Origin: DATDGX01 sp036521875
GTDB taxonomy: Bacteria > Desulfobacterota > Binatia > Binatales > Binataceae
Direction: 5' to 3'
DNA: 16,556 nt
Assembly: GCA_036521875.1 (NCBI GenBank)
Contig: DATDGX010000166.1
Location: 1-16,556 of the forward strand
In this document: positions 1 to 8,048 of the stretch, piece after piece
How positions within the stretch are numbered: position 1 is the first letter of the stretch
Layout: every line of letters begins with the position of its first letter
Made by a program: the position numbers and the translations under genes
The notes under the pieces: model-generated
Database searches by the model: none
The model's input: only the letters and a program-made list of their open reading frames with translations
What the model was told of the DNA's origin: nothing

Positions 1-318
1 GAGCGCGCGGCGGACGTCGATGCTGACGATGCGCGCGCGCGTGGAAAGATCCAGCGTCGCGAGGTTGGCGCGAATCGCGGCGGCTGCGGCGCGCGACGAA
101 TCGACGAAGGTCACCCGCGCGGCGCCGCGCGAGAGCGCCTCGATCCCGAGCGAGCCCGAGCCGGCGAAGATGTCGAGCACGCGCGCGCCCGCGAAATCGA
201 ACCTGACGCCGAGGCGCGAAAAGATGGACTCGCGCGCCCGCGCCGAAGTCGGCCGGGTGAAAAGGCCGCGCGGCGCTTTGAGCCGCCGGCCGTGAGCCTC
301 TCCCGCGATAACCCGCAT
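1..318 (-). CDS. rsmD: 16S rRNA (guanine(966)-N(2))-methyltransferase RsmD, 5' part only
   Basis: RsmD methylates the exocyclic amine of G966 of 16S rRNA during 30S assembly, using S-adenosylmethionine. The visible 106 residues start MRVIAGEAHGRR. They continue with the RP(T)SARARESIF segment typical of the family around residues 22-33. The Rossmann SAM-binding motif I, VLDIFAGSGSLGIEALSRGA, lies at about 47-66, and a motif II acidic strand follows (VTFVDSS). The catalytic DPPY motif and the C-terminal half lie beyond the window start, so the gene is truncated by the window, not by mutation. The ATG at 316-318 fits the family N-terminus exactly. No strong Shine-Dalgarno is seen (GGGCGGAG a few bases upstream). 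The gene is divergent from the nuo operon and functionally unrelated to it. In many genomes rsmD is followed by coaD, which would lie outside this window. Confidence 0.93.
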   Translation of the reverse strand, partial: MRVIAGEAHGRRLKAPRGLFTRPTSARARESIFSRLGVRFDFAGARVLDIFAGSGSLGIEALSRGAARVTFVDSSRAAAAAIRANLATLDLSTRARIVSIDVRRAL

Positions 319-369
319 CGCGCTCCGCCCGCCGCGCACGCATCAAGATGCGCCGCCGATAGCGGACGA

Positions 370-398
370 TAGATAACCGGTTCCGCACAGCGGGGCAA
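370..398 (-). promoter_or_regulatory. Putative sigma70-type promoter for rsmD
   Basis: On the minus strand, TTGCCC (393-398) and TATCTA (370-375) are separated by 17 bases and point toward rsmD. The implied transcription start is near 362, giving a leader of about 45 bases. The prediction rests on motif match and spacing only. Confidence 0.45.
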
Positions 399-520
399 GT
401 TGCGCGTGAAATTTGCGTTGGTGGCTTGCGTCTTTGCCCGAATTGCGGAATTTTAGCTACCGCCACAAGAATCCCGGGCCGTTCCAGATTTGGCGTAAAG
501 GGTTTCGCAGCAGTGTGACT

Positions 521-1021
521 ATGCCCGAACGGGCCGAGCTTAAATTTTCCGACCGCGCGCTCACGGAACATCAGGAGCTGGTCGGCCACTATCCGGCGCG
601 GCAGGCCGCGCTGCTGCCGACCCTGTGGATCGCGCAGCGTGAGTTCGGATGGCTGAGCGACGAGGCCTGCGAGTACGTGGCGCGGCTGATGGAGTTGCCG
701 CCCGCGCACGTGCGCGCGGTGGTCACCTTCTATCCGATGTTCCATCGCAAGCCTGTCGGCAAATGGCTGCTCGACGTATGCACCAATCTCTCCTGCCGCC
801 TGCGCGGCGCCGACAAGATTGTCGATTGCATCCGCAAGAAGCTCGCGATCGAGATCGACGAGACCACGCCCGACGGCAAGTTCACGCTCGGCAGCGCCGA
901 ATGCCTGGCCTCGTGCGGGACCGCGCCGATGCTCCAGCTCAACCAGGATCGCTACTACGAAAATCTGACCGAAGAATCGACGCAACGGCTGATCGACGAG
1001 CTTGCCGCCCGTGACGACTGA
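521..1021 (+). CDS. nuoE: NADH-quinone oxidoreductase subunit E (24 kDa, 2Fe-2S)
   Basis: NuoE is the thioredoxin-fold 2Fe-2S (N1a) subunit of the NADH-oxidising tip of complex I, where it pairs with NuoF. The 166-residue product has the normal family length. An N-terminal helical bundle (LLPTLWIAQREFGWL, then VRAVVTFYPMF at about 65-74) precedes the thioredoxin-like cluster domain. The four cluster ligands are visible as C87-x4-C92 and C128-x3-C132. The ATG at 521 is chosen because the protein before it (TTG at 413) is not family-like; an in-frame GTG at 515 is an alternative. The Shine-Dalgarno is weak (AAAGGG about 18 bases upstream). It is the first gene of the operon, and its end overlaps the start of nuoH by 11 bases. 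What is odd is that nuoF and nuoG, its direct partners, do not follow it. HoxE or formate-dehydrogenase gamma subunits share this fold, but the nuo context favours NuoE. Confidence 0.9.
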   Translation: MPERAELKFSDRALTEHQELVGHYPARQAALLPTLWIAQREFGWLSDEACEYVARLMELPPAHVRAVVTFYPMFHRKPVGKWLLDVCTNLSCRLRGADKIVDCIRKKLAIEIDETTPDGKFTLGSAECLASCGTAPMLQLNQDRYYENLTEESTQRLIDELAARDD

Positions 1022-2126
1022 TCTCGCAATCGGCGCAATCAAGGCGATCGTCGTCTTGTTGCTCGCGCTGAGCCTCGCGGCGGTGCTGCTATGGTTCGAG
1101 CGCAAGGGCAGCGCCCTCATCCAGGATCGCATCGGCGCCAACCGCGCGAGCATCACCGGGTTCGGCGCGCGCCTGGGCCTGCCGAACTTCGGCCTCGTCA
1201 ACACCTTGATGGCCGATCCGGTCAAGCTCTTCACCAAAGAAGATTTCGTGCCCGAGGGCGCGGACAAATTTCTGCACGCGCTCGCGCCGTTCCTCGCGCT
1301 GTTCCCGGTGCTGATCACGTTTGCGGTGGTGCCGATCGGCGACGAGGTCACCATCCGCGGCCACACCATCGTGCTGCAGGCGGCCGACATCAACGCGGCG
1401 GCGCTCTACGTGCTTGCCACTATTGGGGTCGGCGTTTACGGCATCGCGCTCGGCGGATGGGCGTCGAACAATCGATGGGCGCTGCTCGGCGCGATCCGCG
1501 CCACCGCGCAGATGATCTCGTATGAGATCGCGATGGGCCTCGCGATCATCGCGGTCGTGATGACCTACGGCACTCTCAATCTTCAGGAGATTTGCCGCGC
1601 ACAAGGCGGAGTCTGGTTTGGATTCCTGCCGCGCTGGGGAATCTTCCTCCAGCCGATCGCGTTCGTGCTGCTGTTCACCTCCGGGATGGCCGAGTCCAAG
1701 CGCGTGCCGTTCGATCTTCCCGAGAGCGAGTCGGAACTCATCGCGGGATATTTCACCGAGTACTCCGGCGGCAAGCAGGCCGCCTTCATGCTCACCGACT
1801 TCGCCGAGATCGTGTTGGTCGCGGTGCTCATCACCACGTTTTTTTTCGGCGGATGGCAGATTCCGTGGCTCTACCGCGACGGGTTTCATCTGCCCGGCGG
1901 CGCGTTCATCCACGTCAATCACATCGTGGTCGCGTTGCTCGGCGTGATCGCATTCTGGGTCAAGACCATCGTGCTGTGCTGGATTCAGATCCTTATCCGT
2001 TGGACGCTGCCCCGTTTTCGTTACGACCAGTTGATGCGCCTGGGATGGAAGGGCCTGGTGCCGCTCGGACTTGCGAACATCCTGATCACCGCCTTCGTGA
2101 TCGTGTCGATGGGGAGCGCGCAGTGA
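1011..2126 (+). CDS. nuoH: NADH-quinone oxidoreductase subunit H
   Basis: NuoH (ND1 homologue) is the heel subunit of the complex I membrane arm. It forms much of the quinone-binding channel and links electron transfer to proton pumping. The 371-residue product is somewhat longer than typical for bacteria. It has about eight membrane segments and the hallmark cytoplasmic loop ESKRVPFDLPE (about 228-238) followed by ESELIAGYFTEYSG. The first loop reads RIGANR at about 40-45, where most homologues have GPNR. The ADPVKLFTKED segment at about 68-78 is also family-typical. The GTG at 1011 is preferred over a TTG at 1002 because GACGAG sits about 10 bases upstream and the N-terminus then leads directly into the first helix. 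It overlaps nuoE, and its TGA overlaps the nuoJ ATG. nuoI, which normally follows nuoH, is absent. Confidence 0.95.
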   Translation: MTTDLAIGAIKAIVVLLLALSLAAVLLWFERKGSALIQDRIGANRASITGFGARLGLPNFGLVNTLMADPVKLFTKEDFVPEGADKFLHALAPFLALFPVLITFAVVPIGDEVTIRGHTIVLQAADINAAALYVLATIGVGVYGIALGGWASNNRWALLGAIRATAQMISYEIAMGLAIIAVVMTYGTLNLQEICRAQGGVWFGFLPRWGIFLQPIAFVLLFTSGMAESKRVPFDLPESESELIAGYFTEYSGGKQAAFMLTDFAEIVLVAVLITTFFFGGWQIPWLYRDGFHLPGGAFIHVNHIVVALLGVIAFWVKTIVLCWIQILIRWTLPRFRYDQLMRLGWKGLVPLGLANILITAFVIVSMGSAQ

Positions 2127-2662
2127 TGCCACTGTGGCTGTTCGCATTTCTCGCCGCGCTCGCGATCGTGTCGGCGCTCGGTGTCATCTTCCAGCGCAAC
2201 CCGGTCCATTGCCTGCTGTCATTGGTGGTGACGCTGCTGACCATCGCGGTGCTGTTCATCGGCGAGGACGCGGTGGTGGTCGGCTTCCTGCAGGCCATCG
2301 TCTACGGCGGCGCGATCATGGTGCTGTTCCTGTTCGTAATCTGGCTGCTGAATCTTCCGGTTGAGAGCGGCCCGGCCGGCCATCTCGCCCTCAAATTATT
2401 CGGTTCGCTCGCGGCGGCGACGCTGCTCGCCGAGCTGTTCATCTTCCTGGTGCCGCCTCATCTACAGGTCAAATACAGCGGACATCCCCCCGGCTACGGC
2501 TCGATGGAGAATCTCGCGACCACCCTCTTCGCCAACTACCTGGTCGCCTTCGAAGTGACCTCCGTGCTGCTGCTCGCCGCGGTGGTTGGAGCGGTCGCGC
2601 TGGCGCGACGCGGCGGCGCCGGCCCTCGGCCTGCGACGTCGCGAGGAGCCGCGCCGCGATGA
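2126..2662 (+). CDS. nuoJ: NADH-quinone oxidoreductase subunit J
   Basis: NuoJ (ND6 homologue) is a five-helix membrane subunit that packs against NuoA, H and K and takes part in coupling quinone chemistry to proton pumping. The 178-residue product starts MPLWLFAFLAAL and carries the conserved third helix GFLQAIVYGGAIMVLFLFVI, where complex I structures show a conformationally important pi-bulge. A soluble loop rich in Gly and Pro precedes the last helix, and a short basic tail ends the protein. The ATG overlaps the nuoH stop as ATGA, and the stop overlaps the nuoK ATG in the same way, so translation is probably coupled across all three genes. The normal neighbour nuoI is missing upstream. 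Confidence 0.93.
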   Translation: MPLWLFAFLAALAIVSALGVIFQRNPVHCLLSLVVTLLTIAVLFIGEDAVVVGFLQAIVYGGAIMVLFLFVIWLLNLPVESGPAGHLALKLFGSLAAATLLAELFIFLVPPHLQVKYSGHPPGYGSMENLATTLFANYLVAFEVTSVLLLAAVVGAVALARRGGAGPRPATSRGAAPR

Positions 2663-2961
2663 TCCCGCTCACCTACATGTTGTCGCTCAGCGCCGCGATC
2701 TTCGCGATCGGCGTGCTCGGTGTGATCATTCGGCGCAACGTGCTGGTGATGTTCATGTCGATCGAGCTGATGTTGAACGCGGTCAATCTCACCTTCATCG
2801 CGCTCTCGAGCCGCCTCGGCTCGATGGACGGCCAGGTGATCGTGTTTTTCGTGATGACGGTTGCGGCGGCCGAGGCCGCGGTCGGCCTTGCGATCATCAT
2901 CTCGGTCTTCCGCGGCCGCGACACCCTCCACGCCGACGAACTGACGCTGCTCAAGTGGTGA
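2659..2961 (+). CDS. nuoK: NADH-quinone oxidoreductase subunit K
   Basis: NuoK (ND4L homologue) is a small three-helix membrane subunit that supplies glutamates to the central hydrophilic axis of complex I. The 100-residue product matches the family length exactly. Both expected membrane glutamates are visible: one in FMSIELMLNAVNL (about residue 36) and one in VAAAEAAVGLAI (about residue 72). The start overlaps the nuoJ stop by four bases (ATGA). A 16-base gap containing a weak AGGTGATG-type ribosome site separates it from nuoL. Nothing unusual is seen. Confidence 0.96.
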   Translation: MIPLTYMLSLSAAIFAIGVLGVIIRRNVLVMFMSIELMLNAVNLTFIALSSRLGSMDGQVIVFFVMTVAAAEAAVGLAIIISVFRGRDTLHADELTLLKW

Positions 2962-2977
2962 CGCAGGTGATGATGGA

Positions 2978-4900
2978 ATGACCGTTGACTTCCCAGCGCT
3001 GGCGCTCATCCTGCTGTTTCCTGCGGTCGGCGTCGTCTTCAACCTGTTCTGGGGAAGCCGTGCCGGACGCGGTGCGGTCAACTTCGTCGGGCCCGCGGTA
3101 ATCTTCGCGGCGTTCTTCGTCGCGACGTGGGCGTTCGCGAAGATCCTGATGATGCCCGCGGGCGGCGCGCTCGCGGTCAGGCTGTGGCCGTGGATCGTCG
3201 CGGGCAGCTTTCACGTCGACATCGCGCTCCGGCTCGACGCGCTCTCGGGCGTGATGGTGATGGTCGTCACCGGCGTCGGCGCGCTGATCCATCTTTACTC
3301 GATCGGCTACATGGCGCACGACGAGGACTTCGCGCGCTACTTCGCGTACATGAACCTGTTCGCGCTCTCGATGCTGATCCTGGTGCTCGCCGACAATCTG
3401 CTGCTGATGTTCGTCGGATGGGAGGGCGTGGGACTCTGCTCCTACCTGCTGATCAGCTTCTGGTACACCAACCCGCAGTTTGCCTACAACGGGCGCAAGG
3501 CGTTCGTGGTCAACCGGATCGGCGACGCGGGCTTCGTACTCGGAATCCTGACGCTCACTGCCGCGCTCGGCTATCACGGCGTCTGGACGCTCGAATTTAC
3601 CGGCCTCCAGCAGCATGCGGATCTGATCGGACCCGCGGTCGCGACGACAGCGGGCGTACTGTTGTTCTTTGGCGCGACTGGCAAGTCCGCGCAGATTCCG
3701 CTCTACGTCTGGCTGCCCGACGCGATGGTCGGTCCCACTCCTGTGAGCGCGCTGATTCACGCCGCCACCATGGTCACCGCGGGCGTGTACATGATCGCGC
3801 GGCTCCATTTCCTCTTCCTGATGGGCCCGGACGCGATGAACCTGATCGCCACTATCGGCGCGCTTACCGCGATCTTCGCCGCGACCATCGCAATCGTTCA
3901 GCCCGACATCAAGCGCGTGCTCGCCTATTCGACTATCAGCCAGCTCGGCTACATGTTCCTCGCGGTCGGATGCGGCGCGTTCGCGACCGGAATTTTCCAC
4001 CTGATGACGCATGCGTTCTTCAAGAGTTTGCTCTTCCTGTGCGCGGGCTCGGTGATTCACGCGCTCGGCGGCGAGCAGGACATGAACAAGATGGGCGCGC
4101 TGCGCAAGAAGATTCCGATCACGTACTGGACGATGCTGATCGCGACTCTCGCGATCACCGCGGTGCCGCCCTTCTCCGGCTTCTTCTCCAAGGACCTGAT
4201 TCTCGAGGCCGCGTTCACTTCCGGCCACGGATGGCTCTGGTTTCTGGGCGTGGTCACCGCCGGGCTCACCTCGTTCTATATGTTCCGCCTGATCTTCATG
4301 ACCTTCTTCGGCGAATCGCGCGTCGCCGACGAAAAGCTTCCTCATGTGCATGAGTCGCCGCCCATCATGACGATCCCGCTGGTCGCGCTCGCGATTCTTG
4401 CGACCGTCGGCGGATGGGTCGGCTTGCCGGACGGAGTCTTGTGGGGCAACGCGTTCGCGCGGTTTCTCGCGCCGGTGCTCGGAACTTATCGCGGGCTGTT
4501 CGAGTTCAGCCCGGCCGTGCTTTCAGGTCTCGCGAGTATGGCCTCCGCCGCCGGAATTCTGCTCGCTTACGTCTGCTACCTGAGGATGCCGGGACTTCCG
4601 ATGATCGTCGCGTGGAAGGCCAAGGCCGTTTACGATCTGCTGCTGCAAAAATACTATGTCGACCAGCTTTACGATCTGGTCGTGACCCGGCCGTTGTTTT
4701 TCATCTCCAGCCGGGTGCTGAATCGCGCGATCGATTCATTCATGATCGACGGCACGGTCAATGGCACCGCCCTCGCGGTCGAGACTTCGGGCGAGCTCGC
4801 ACGCCGATCCGAAACCGGCAACGTGCAGCACTACGCGTTCGTCTACCTGTTCGGCGCAGTCGGCATCGTAGCCTACTACCTGTACCTGGTGATGCGCTGA
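2978..4900 (+). CDS. nuoL: NADH-quinone oxidoreductase subunit L
   Basis: NuoL (ND5 homologue) is the most distal antiporter-like proton-pumping subunit of complex I and carries the long lateral helix along the membrane arm. The 640-residue product is of normal length. The helix with the key glutamate reads FVGWEGVGLCSYLL (E149). The broken-helix lysine is in FGATGKSAQIPLYVWLPDAM (K236), followed by GPTPVSALIHAATMVTAG with H261. The second half-channel region GIFHLMTHAFFKSLLFLCAG and the loop PPFSGFFSKD are intact. The last ~130 residues contain the expected amphipathic lateral-helix region and final anchor helix (HYAFVYLFGAVGIVAYYLYL). The stop overlaps the nuoM start by one base. MrpA-type antiporter subunits are related, but length and context make NuoL clear. 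Confidence 0.97.
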   Translation: MTVDFPALALILLFPAVGVVFNLFWGSRAGRGAVNFVGPAVIFAAFFVATWAFAKILMMPAGGALAVRLWPWIVAGSFHVDIALRLDALSGVMVMVVTGVGALIHLYSIGYMAHDEDFARYFAYMNLFALSMLILVLADNLLLMFVGWEGVGLCSYLLISFWYTNPQFAYNGRKAFVVNRIGDAGFVLGILTLTAALGYHGVWTLEFTGLQQHADLIGPAVATTAGVLLFFGATGKSAQIPLYVWLPDAMVGPTPVSALIHAATMVTAGVYMIARLHFLFLMGPDAMNLIATIGALTAIFAATIAIVQPDIKRVLAYSTISQLGYMFLAVGCGAFATGIFHLMTHAFFKSLLFLCAGSVIHALGGEQDMNKMGALRKKIPITYWTMLIATLAITAVPPFSGFFSKDLILEAAFTSGHGWLWFLGVVTAGLTSFYMFRLIFMTFFGESRVADEKLPHVHESPPIMTIPLVALAILATVGGWVGLPDGVLWGNAFARFLAPVLGTYRGLFEFSPAVLSGLASMASAAGILLAYVCYLRMPGLPMIVAWKAKAVYDLLLQKYYVDQLYDLVVTRPLFFISSRVLNRAIDSFMIDGTVNGTALAVETSGELARRSETGNVQHYAFVYLFGAVGIVAYYLYLVMR

Positions 4901-6501
4901 TGGCCGCCGGTCTGCTGACAGCGCTGATTTTTCTGCCGCTGCTCGGCGCGATCTTCATTTTGCTGCAGCGCGAGCCGCGCGCGATCTGGAACTCCGCGTT
5001 CGTGTTCTCGCTGCTGCCGCTCGCGCTGAGCTTTTATCTGTTCGCCGCCTTCGACCCGCATCAGGGCGGCTACCAGTTCGTCGAGCAATACAACTGGATT
5101 CCCGATTTCGGCATCTCCTACCATCTTGGACTCGACGGCATCAGCCTGTTTCTGGTGCTGCTCACCACCATCCTGATTTCATTGTCGCTGCTCTACTCCG
5201 GCGGCGGCGATATCGAGGAGCGCCCGCGCGAGTTCTGCTTTTTCGTGCTGGTGCTGGAGACCGGGCTGCTCGGCGCTTTGCTCGCGGTGGACCTGTTCCT
5301 GTTCTACGCGTTCTGGGAAGTGATGCTGATCCCGATGTACTTCATGATCGGCATCTGGGGACACGGGCGCAAAATTTACGCCGCCATCAAGTTCGTGCTG
5401 TTCACCATGTTCGGCTCGATCCTGATGCTGGTCGCGATCATCTACCTGGTGCTTGCGGCGCGCGAGCATTTGGGCCGCCTGAGCTTCGACCTGCCGCTGC
5501 TCTACCAGGTGCCGCTGACGCATACCGAGGCGCGCTGGCTGTTCGCGGCTTTCGCGCTCGCCTTCGCGATCAAAGTTCCGATGTGGCCGCTGCATACCTG
5601 GCTCCCCGACGCGCATACCGAGGCGCCCACCGCCGGCTCCGTCATCCTGGCCGGCGTCATGCTCAAGATGGGGACCTACGGCTTTCTCCGTTTCGCGATC
5701 CCGCTTTTCCCCGAGGTCGCTCTCGACGCGGTGCCGCTGTTCATGGCGCTCGCCGTGGTCGGGATTATTTACGGCGCGCTGGTCGCGATGGTGCAGCCGG
5801 ATCTGAAGCGCCTGGTCGCATATTCGTCGGTCAGCCATCTGGGTTTCGTGATGCTGGGGATTTTCGCGCTCGACCCGCAGGGCGTCGAGGGCGCCATCTA
5901 CCAGATGCTCAATCACGGCATCTCGACGGGCGGCCTGTTCCTGCTGGTCGGGATGCTTTATATGCGCCGTCACACGCGCGAGATCAGTGAATTCGGCGGG
6001 CTGTGGAAGAGCGTCCCGGTCTATGCCGGGATCTTCATGGTCGTGATGCTCTCGTCAATTGGGCTGCCCGGCCTCAACGGTTTTGTCGGCGAATTTCTGA
6101 TCCTGCTCGGCGCGTTCCTCCGCCTTAAGCTGGCAGTCGTATTCGCCGTGAGCGGGCTCATCCTCGGCGCGCTCTACATGTTGTGGACCTATGAGCGCGT
6201 GATGTTTGGGCCGATCACCAAAGCGGTCAACGAGACGATCCGCGACCTGACGCCGCGCGAAGTGGCCGTGATGGCGCCGGTGCTCGCGCTGATGCTGTTC
6301 ATGGGTTTCTATCCGAAGCCGCTGCTCAGCAGGATGGAGCCGTCGGTGATCACGATGCTCGCGCGGGTGCATGTCGCGCAGGCGCGCATGGATTCAGAGT
6401 GGCGCCATAGCCAACTCGCGCGGACCACTGACGTCACGGCGTCTCCCGCAACGCCGCATGCGCTCGATTCCGCAACCCGGGTCGCCGCCGCCGACAAATG
6501 A
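4900..6501 (+). CDS. nuoM: NADH-quinone oxidoreductase subunit M
   Basis: NuoM (ND4 homologue) is the middle antiporter-like proton pump of the membrane arm. The 533-residue product starts MAAGLLTALIFLPLLG; the reading frame is open far upstream, but this ATG overlaps the nuoL stop and matches the family N-terminus. Key residues are visible: the glutamate in FYAFWEVMLIPMYF (E140), the broken-helix lysine in AFAIKVPMWPLHTWLPDAHT (K225), and K256 in AGVMLKMGTYGF. The segment after the last helix (KPLLSRMEPSV) carries about 50 extra hydrophilic residues. These are rich in Ala, Thr, Arg and Ser and make the protein longer than the E. coli form (509 residues). The stop overlaps the nuoN ATG as ATGA. 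Confidence 0.97.
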   Translation: MAAGLLTALIFLPLLGAIFILLQREPRAIWNSAFVFSLLPLALSFYLFAAFDPHQGGYQFVEQYNWIPDFGISYHLGLDGISLFLVLLTTILISLSLLYSGGGDIEERPREFCFFVLVLETGLLGALLAVDLFLFYAFWEVMLIPMYFMIGIWGHGRKIYAAIKFVLFTMFGSILMLVAIIYLVLAAREHLGRLSFDLPLLYQVPLTHTEARWLFAAFALAFAIKVPMWPLHTWLPDAHTEAPTAGSVILAGVMLKMGTYGFLRFAIPLFPEVALDAVPLFMALAVVGIIYGALVAMVQPDLKRLVAYSSVSHLGFVMLGIFALDPQGVEGAIYQMLNHGISTGGLFLLVGMLYMRRHTREISEFGGLWKSVPVYAGIFMVVMLSSIGLPGLNGFVGEFLILLGAFLRLKLAVVFAVSGLILGALYMLWTYERVMFGPITKAVNETIRDLTPREVAVMAPVLALMLFMGFYPKPLLSRMEPSVITMLARVHVAQARMDSEWRHSQLARTTDVTASPATPHALDSATRVAAADK

Positions 6502-7994
6502 CTCCACTCAGCCTGAAAGCGATCAATTTTCTCTGGCTGCCGATTCTGCCGCTGATAACGATCGCGCTCGCCGCGATCGTCGTGCTGCTGGTGGGAGTGC
6601 GGGTCGACGACGAGGAGAGCGAAGGTCTCGGCTGGCTCACCATCGCACTGCTCGGCGTCGCGGCGGTGTTCGCGCTCGGGATGATTGGGCAGACCGGCGT
6701 CGCATTCGCGGGCTCGATCGCAATCGACAGTTACTCGGCCTACTTCGAGATCGTGATTTTAATCGCGACCATGGTGACCGTGCTGATGTCGCTCGACTAT
6801 GTCGCCGAGCGCCGCATTGCCGGCGCTGAATATTACTCGCTGGTGCTGTTCGCGGCGCTCGGGATGATGCTGATGGCGACCGCGGGCGATCTCATCATCA
6901 TCTTTCTCGGGCTGGAAACGATGTCGCTCTCGGTCTACGTGCTCGCCGGGCTCGCGCGCCAGGATCCGCGCTCGACGGAGGCCTCGCTCAAGTACTTCCT
7001 GCTCGGCGCGTTCTCGACCGGCTTCCTGCTCTACGGTATCGCGCTGATCTACGGCGCGACCGGCACTATCAGCCTGGGGCCGATCCACGCGGCGCTCACC
7101 GGCGACATGATGTCGAATCCGCTGCTGCTGCTCGGCCTCGGCCTGATGCTGATCGGATTCGGCTTCAAGGTCGCCGCGGTGCCGTTCCACATGTGGACGC
7201 CAGACGTTTACGAAGGCGCGCCCACGCCTATTACAGCTTTCATGGCAGTAGGCGTGAAACTCGCAGCCTTCGCGGGGTTCCTGCGCGTATTCCTCGTAAA
7301 TCTAGCGCCAGTGAGCGCGGAATGGACGTGGGCGCTGTGGGCGCTCGCGGCGCTCACGATGACGGTTGGCAACCTGGTCGCCCTCGTGCAGACCAACATC
7401 AAACGGATGCTCGCGTACTCGGCGATCGCGCACGCGGGATATCTGCTGGTCGGAATGGCGGCGGCGGGCCCGCAGGCCGGCAGCGCAATTCTCTACTACC
7501 TGCTTGGCTACGCGTTCACCAATCTCGGCGCGTTCGCGGTCGTGGTCGCGCTGGAGGGCCGCGGAGAGACCAGCGACATGATCAGCAACTATCGCGGGCT
7601 TGCCCGGCGCGAGCCGTGGCTCGCCGCGGCGCTGGCGCTATGCCTGTTGTCGCTAACCGGAGTGCCGCCGCTGGCAGGCTTCGTCGGCAAGTTCTACATC
7701 TTCAATGCCGCGCTGAATCAGGGCTTCGTTGGACTGGTGATCATCGCGGTGCTGAACAGCGTGATGTCCGCGTACTACTATTTCTCGGTGATCGTCGCGA
7801 TTTATATGGAAGAGGGCGGCGTCCAGGTCGCGCACATGGGTGCGCGGCCCGCACTGGTCGCGGCGATCGCGCTCTCGGTGGTCGCGATGATTCTGATCGG
7901 TGTGTATCCCGAGCCGTATATCAACGCCGCGTCGAATGCGTTCCATTCCGCGCTCGGAGCGGGCGTAGTCCGCGCCGCGTCTCTGCAACCATAA
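6498..7994 (+). CDS. nuoN: NADH-quinone oxidoreductase subunit N
   Basis: NuoN (ND2 homologue) is the antiporter-like proton pump nearest the quinone site. The 498-residue product has about 14 membrane segments. The helix with the key glutamate reads FLGLETMSLSVYVLAGL (E140), the broken-helix lysine is in GFGFKVAAVPFHMWTPDVYEG (K224), and APTPITAFMAVGVKL follows. The PPLAGFVGKFYIF loop typical of the family is present in the C-terminal half. It is the last gene of the operon. The next gene on the other side converges on it, 54 bases away. Bases 7210-7320 use visibly less GC-biased codons than the surrounding gene, which may be chance. Confidence 0.97.
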   Translation: MTPLSLKAINFLWLPILPLITIALAAIVVLLVGVRVDDEESEGLGWLTIALLGVAAVFALGMIGQTGVAFAGSIAIDSYSAYFEIVILIATMVTVLMSLDYVAERRIAGAEYYSLVLFAALGMMLMATAGDLIIIFLGLETMSLSVYVLAGLARQDPRSTEASLKYFLLGAFSTGFLLYGIALIYGATGTISLGPIHAALTGDMMSNPLLLLGLGLMLIGFGFKVAAVPFHMWTPDVYEGAPTPITAFMAVGVKLAAFAGFLRVFLVNLAPVSAEWTWALWALAALTMTVGNLVALVQTNIKRMLAYSAIAHAGYLLVGMAAAGPQAGSAILYYLLGYAFTNLGAFAVVVALEGRGETSDMISNYRGLARREPWLAAALALCLLSLTGVPPLAGFVGKFYIFNAALNQGFVGLVIIAVLNSVMSAYYYFSVIVAIYMEEGGVQVAHMGARPALVAAIALSVVAMILIGVYPEPYINAASNAFHSALGAGVVRAASLQP

Positions 7995-8011
7995 GCTTCG
8001 CAGGCCGCTCG

Positions 8012-8032
8012 CGTTCGCCAGCGCCGAACGCT
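8012..8032. terminator. Possible hairpin between convergent nuoN and the Rid-family gene
   Basis: GCGTTCG (8012-8018) and CGAACGC (8026-8032) form a 7-bp inverted repeat with a 7-base loop in the 54-base gap between two converging genes. No T-run follows directly on either strand; a T5 stretch lies about 20 bases further on the plus strand. It is a weak candidate terminator placed where one would be expected. Confidence 0.27.
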
Positions 8033-8048
8033 TCGCGCCGCTCGCGCG

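Noticed and set aside
427..459. Candidate promoter for nuoE
   Set aside because: TTGCGT and TTGCCC boxes occur, but no -10 box fits at 16-18 bases; the operon promoter cannot be placed by eye.
413..520. N-terminal extension of NuoE from a TTG at 413
   Set aside because: The added 36 residues are not seen in the family and overlap the region between the rsmD promoter and the operon.
1089..2147. 352-residue open frame on the minus strand across nuoH
   Set aside because: It is a shadow of nuoH caused by high GC in third codon positions; its composition is His/Asp/Arg/Glu-rich with no fold, and nuoH is certain. The same holds for the long minus-strand frames over nuoL (2951-4351) and nuoM (5179-5973).
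4414..4899. Upstream open frame giving a 695-residue NuoM
   Set aside because: It reads through nuoL in another frame; the ATG at 4900 overlaps the nuoL stop and matches the family start.
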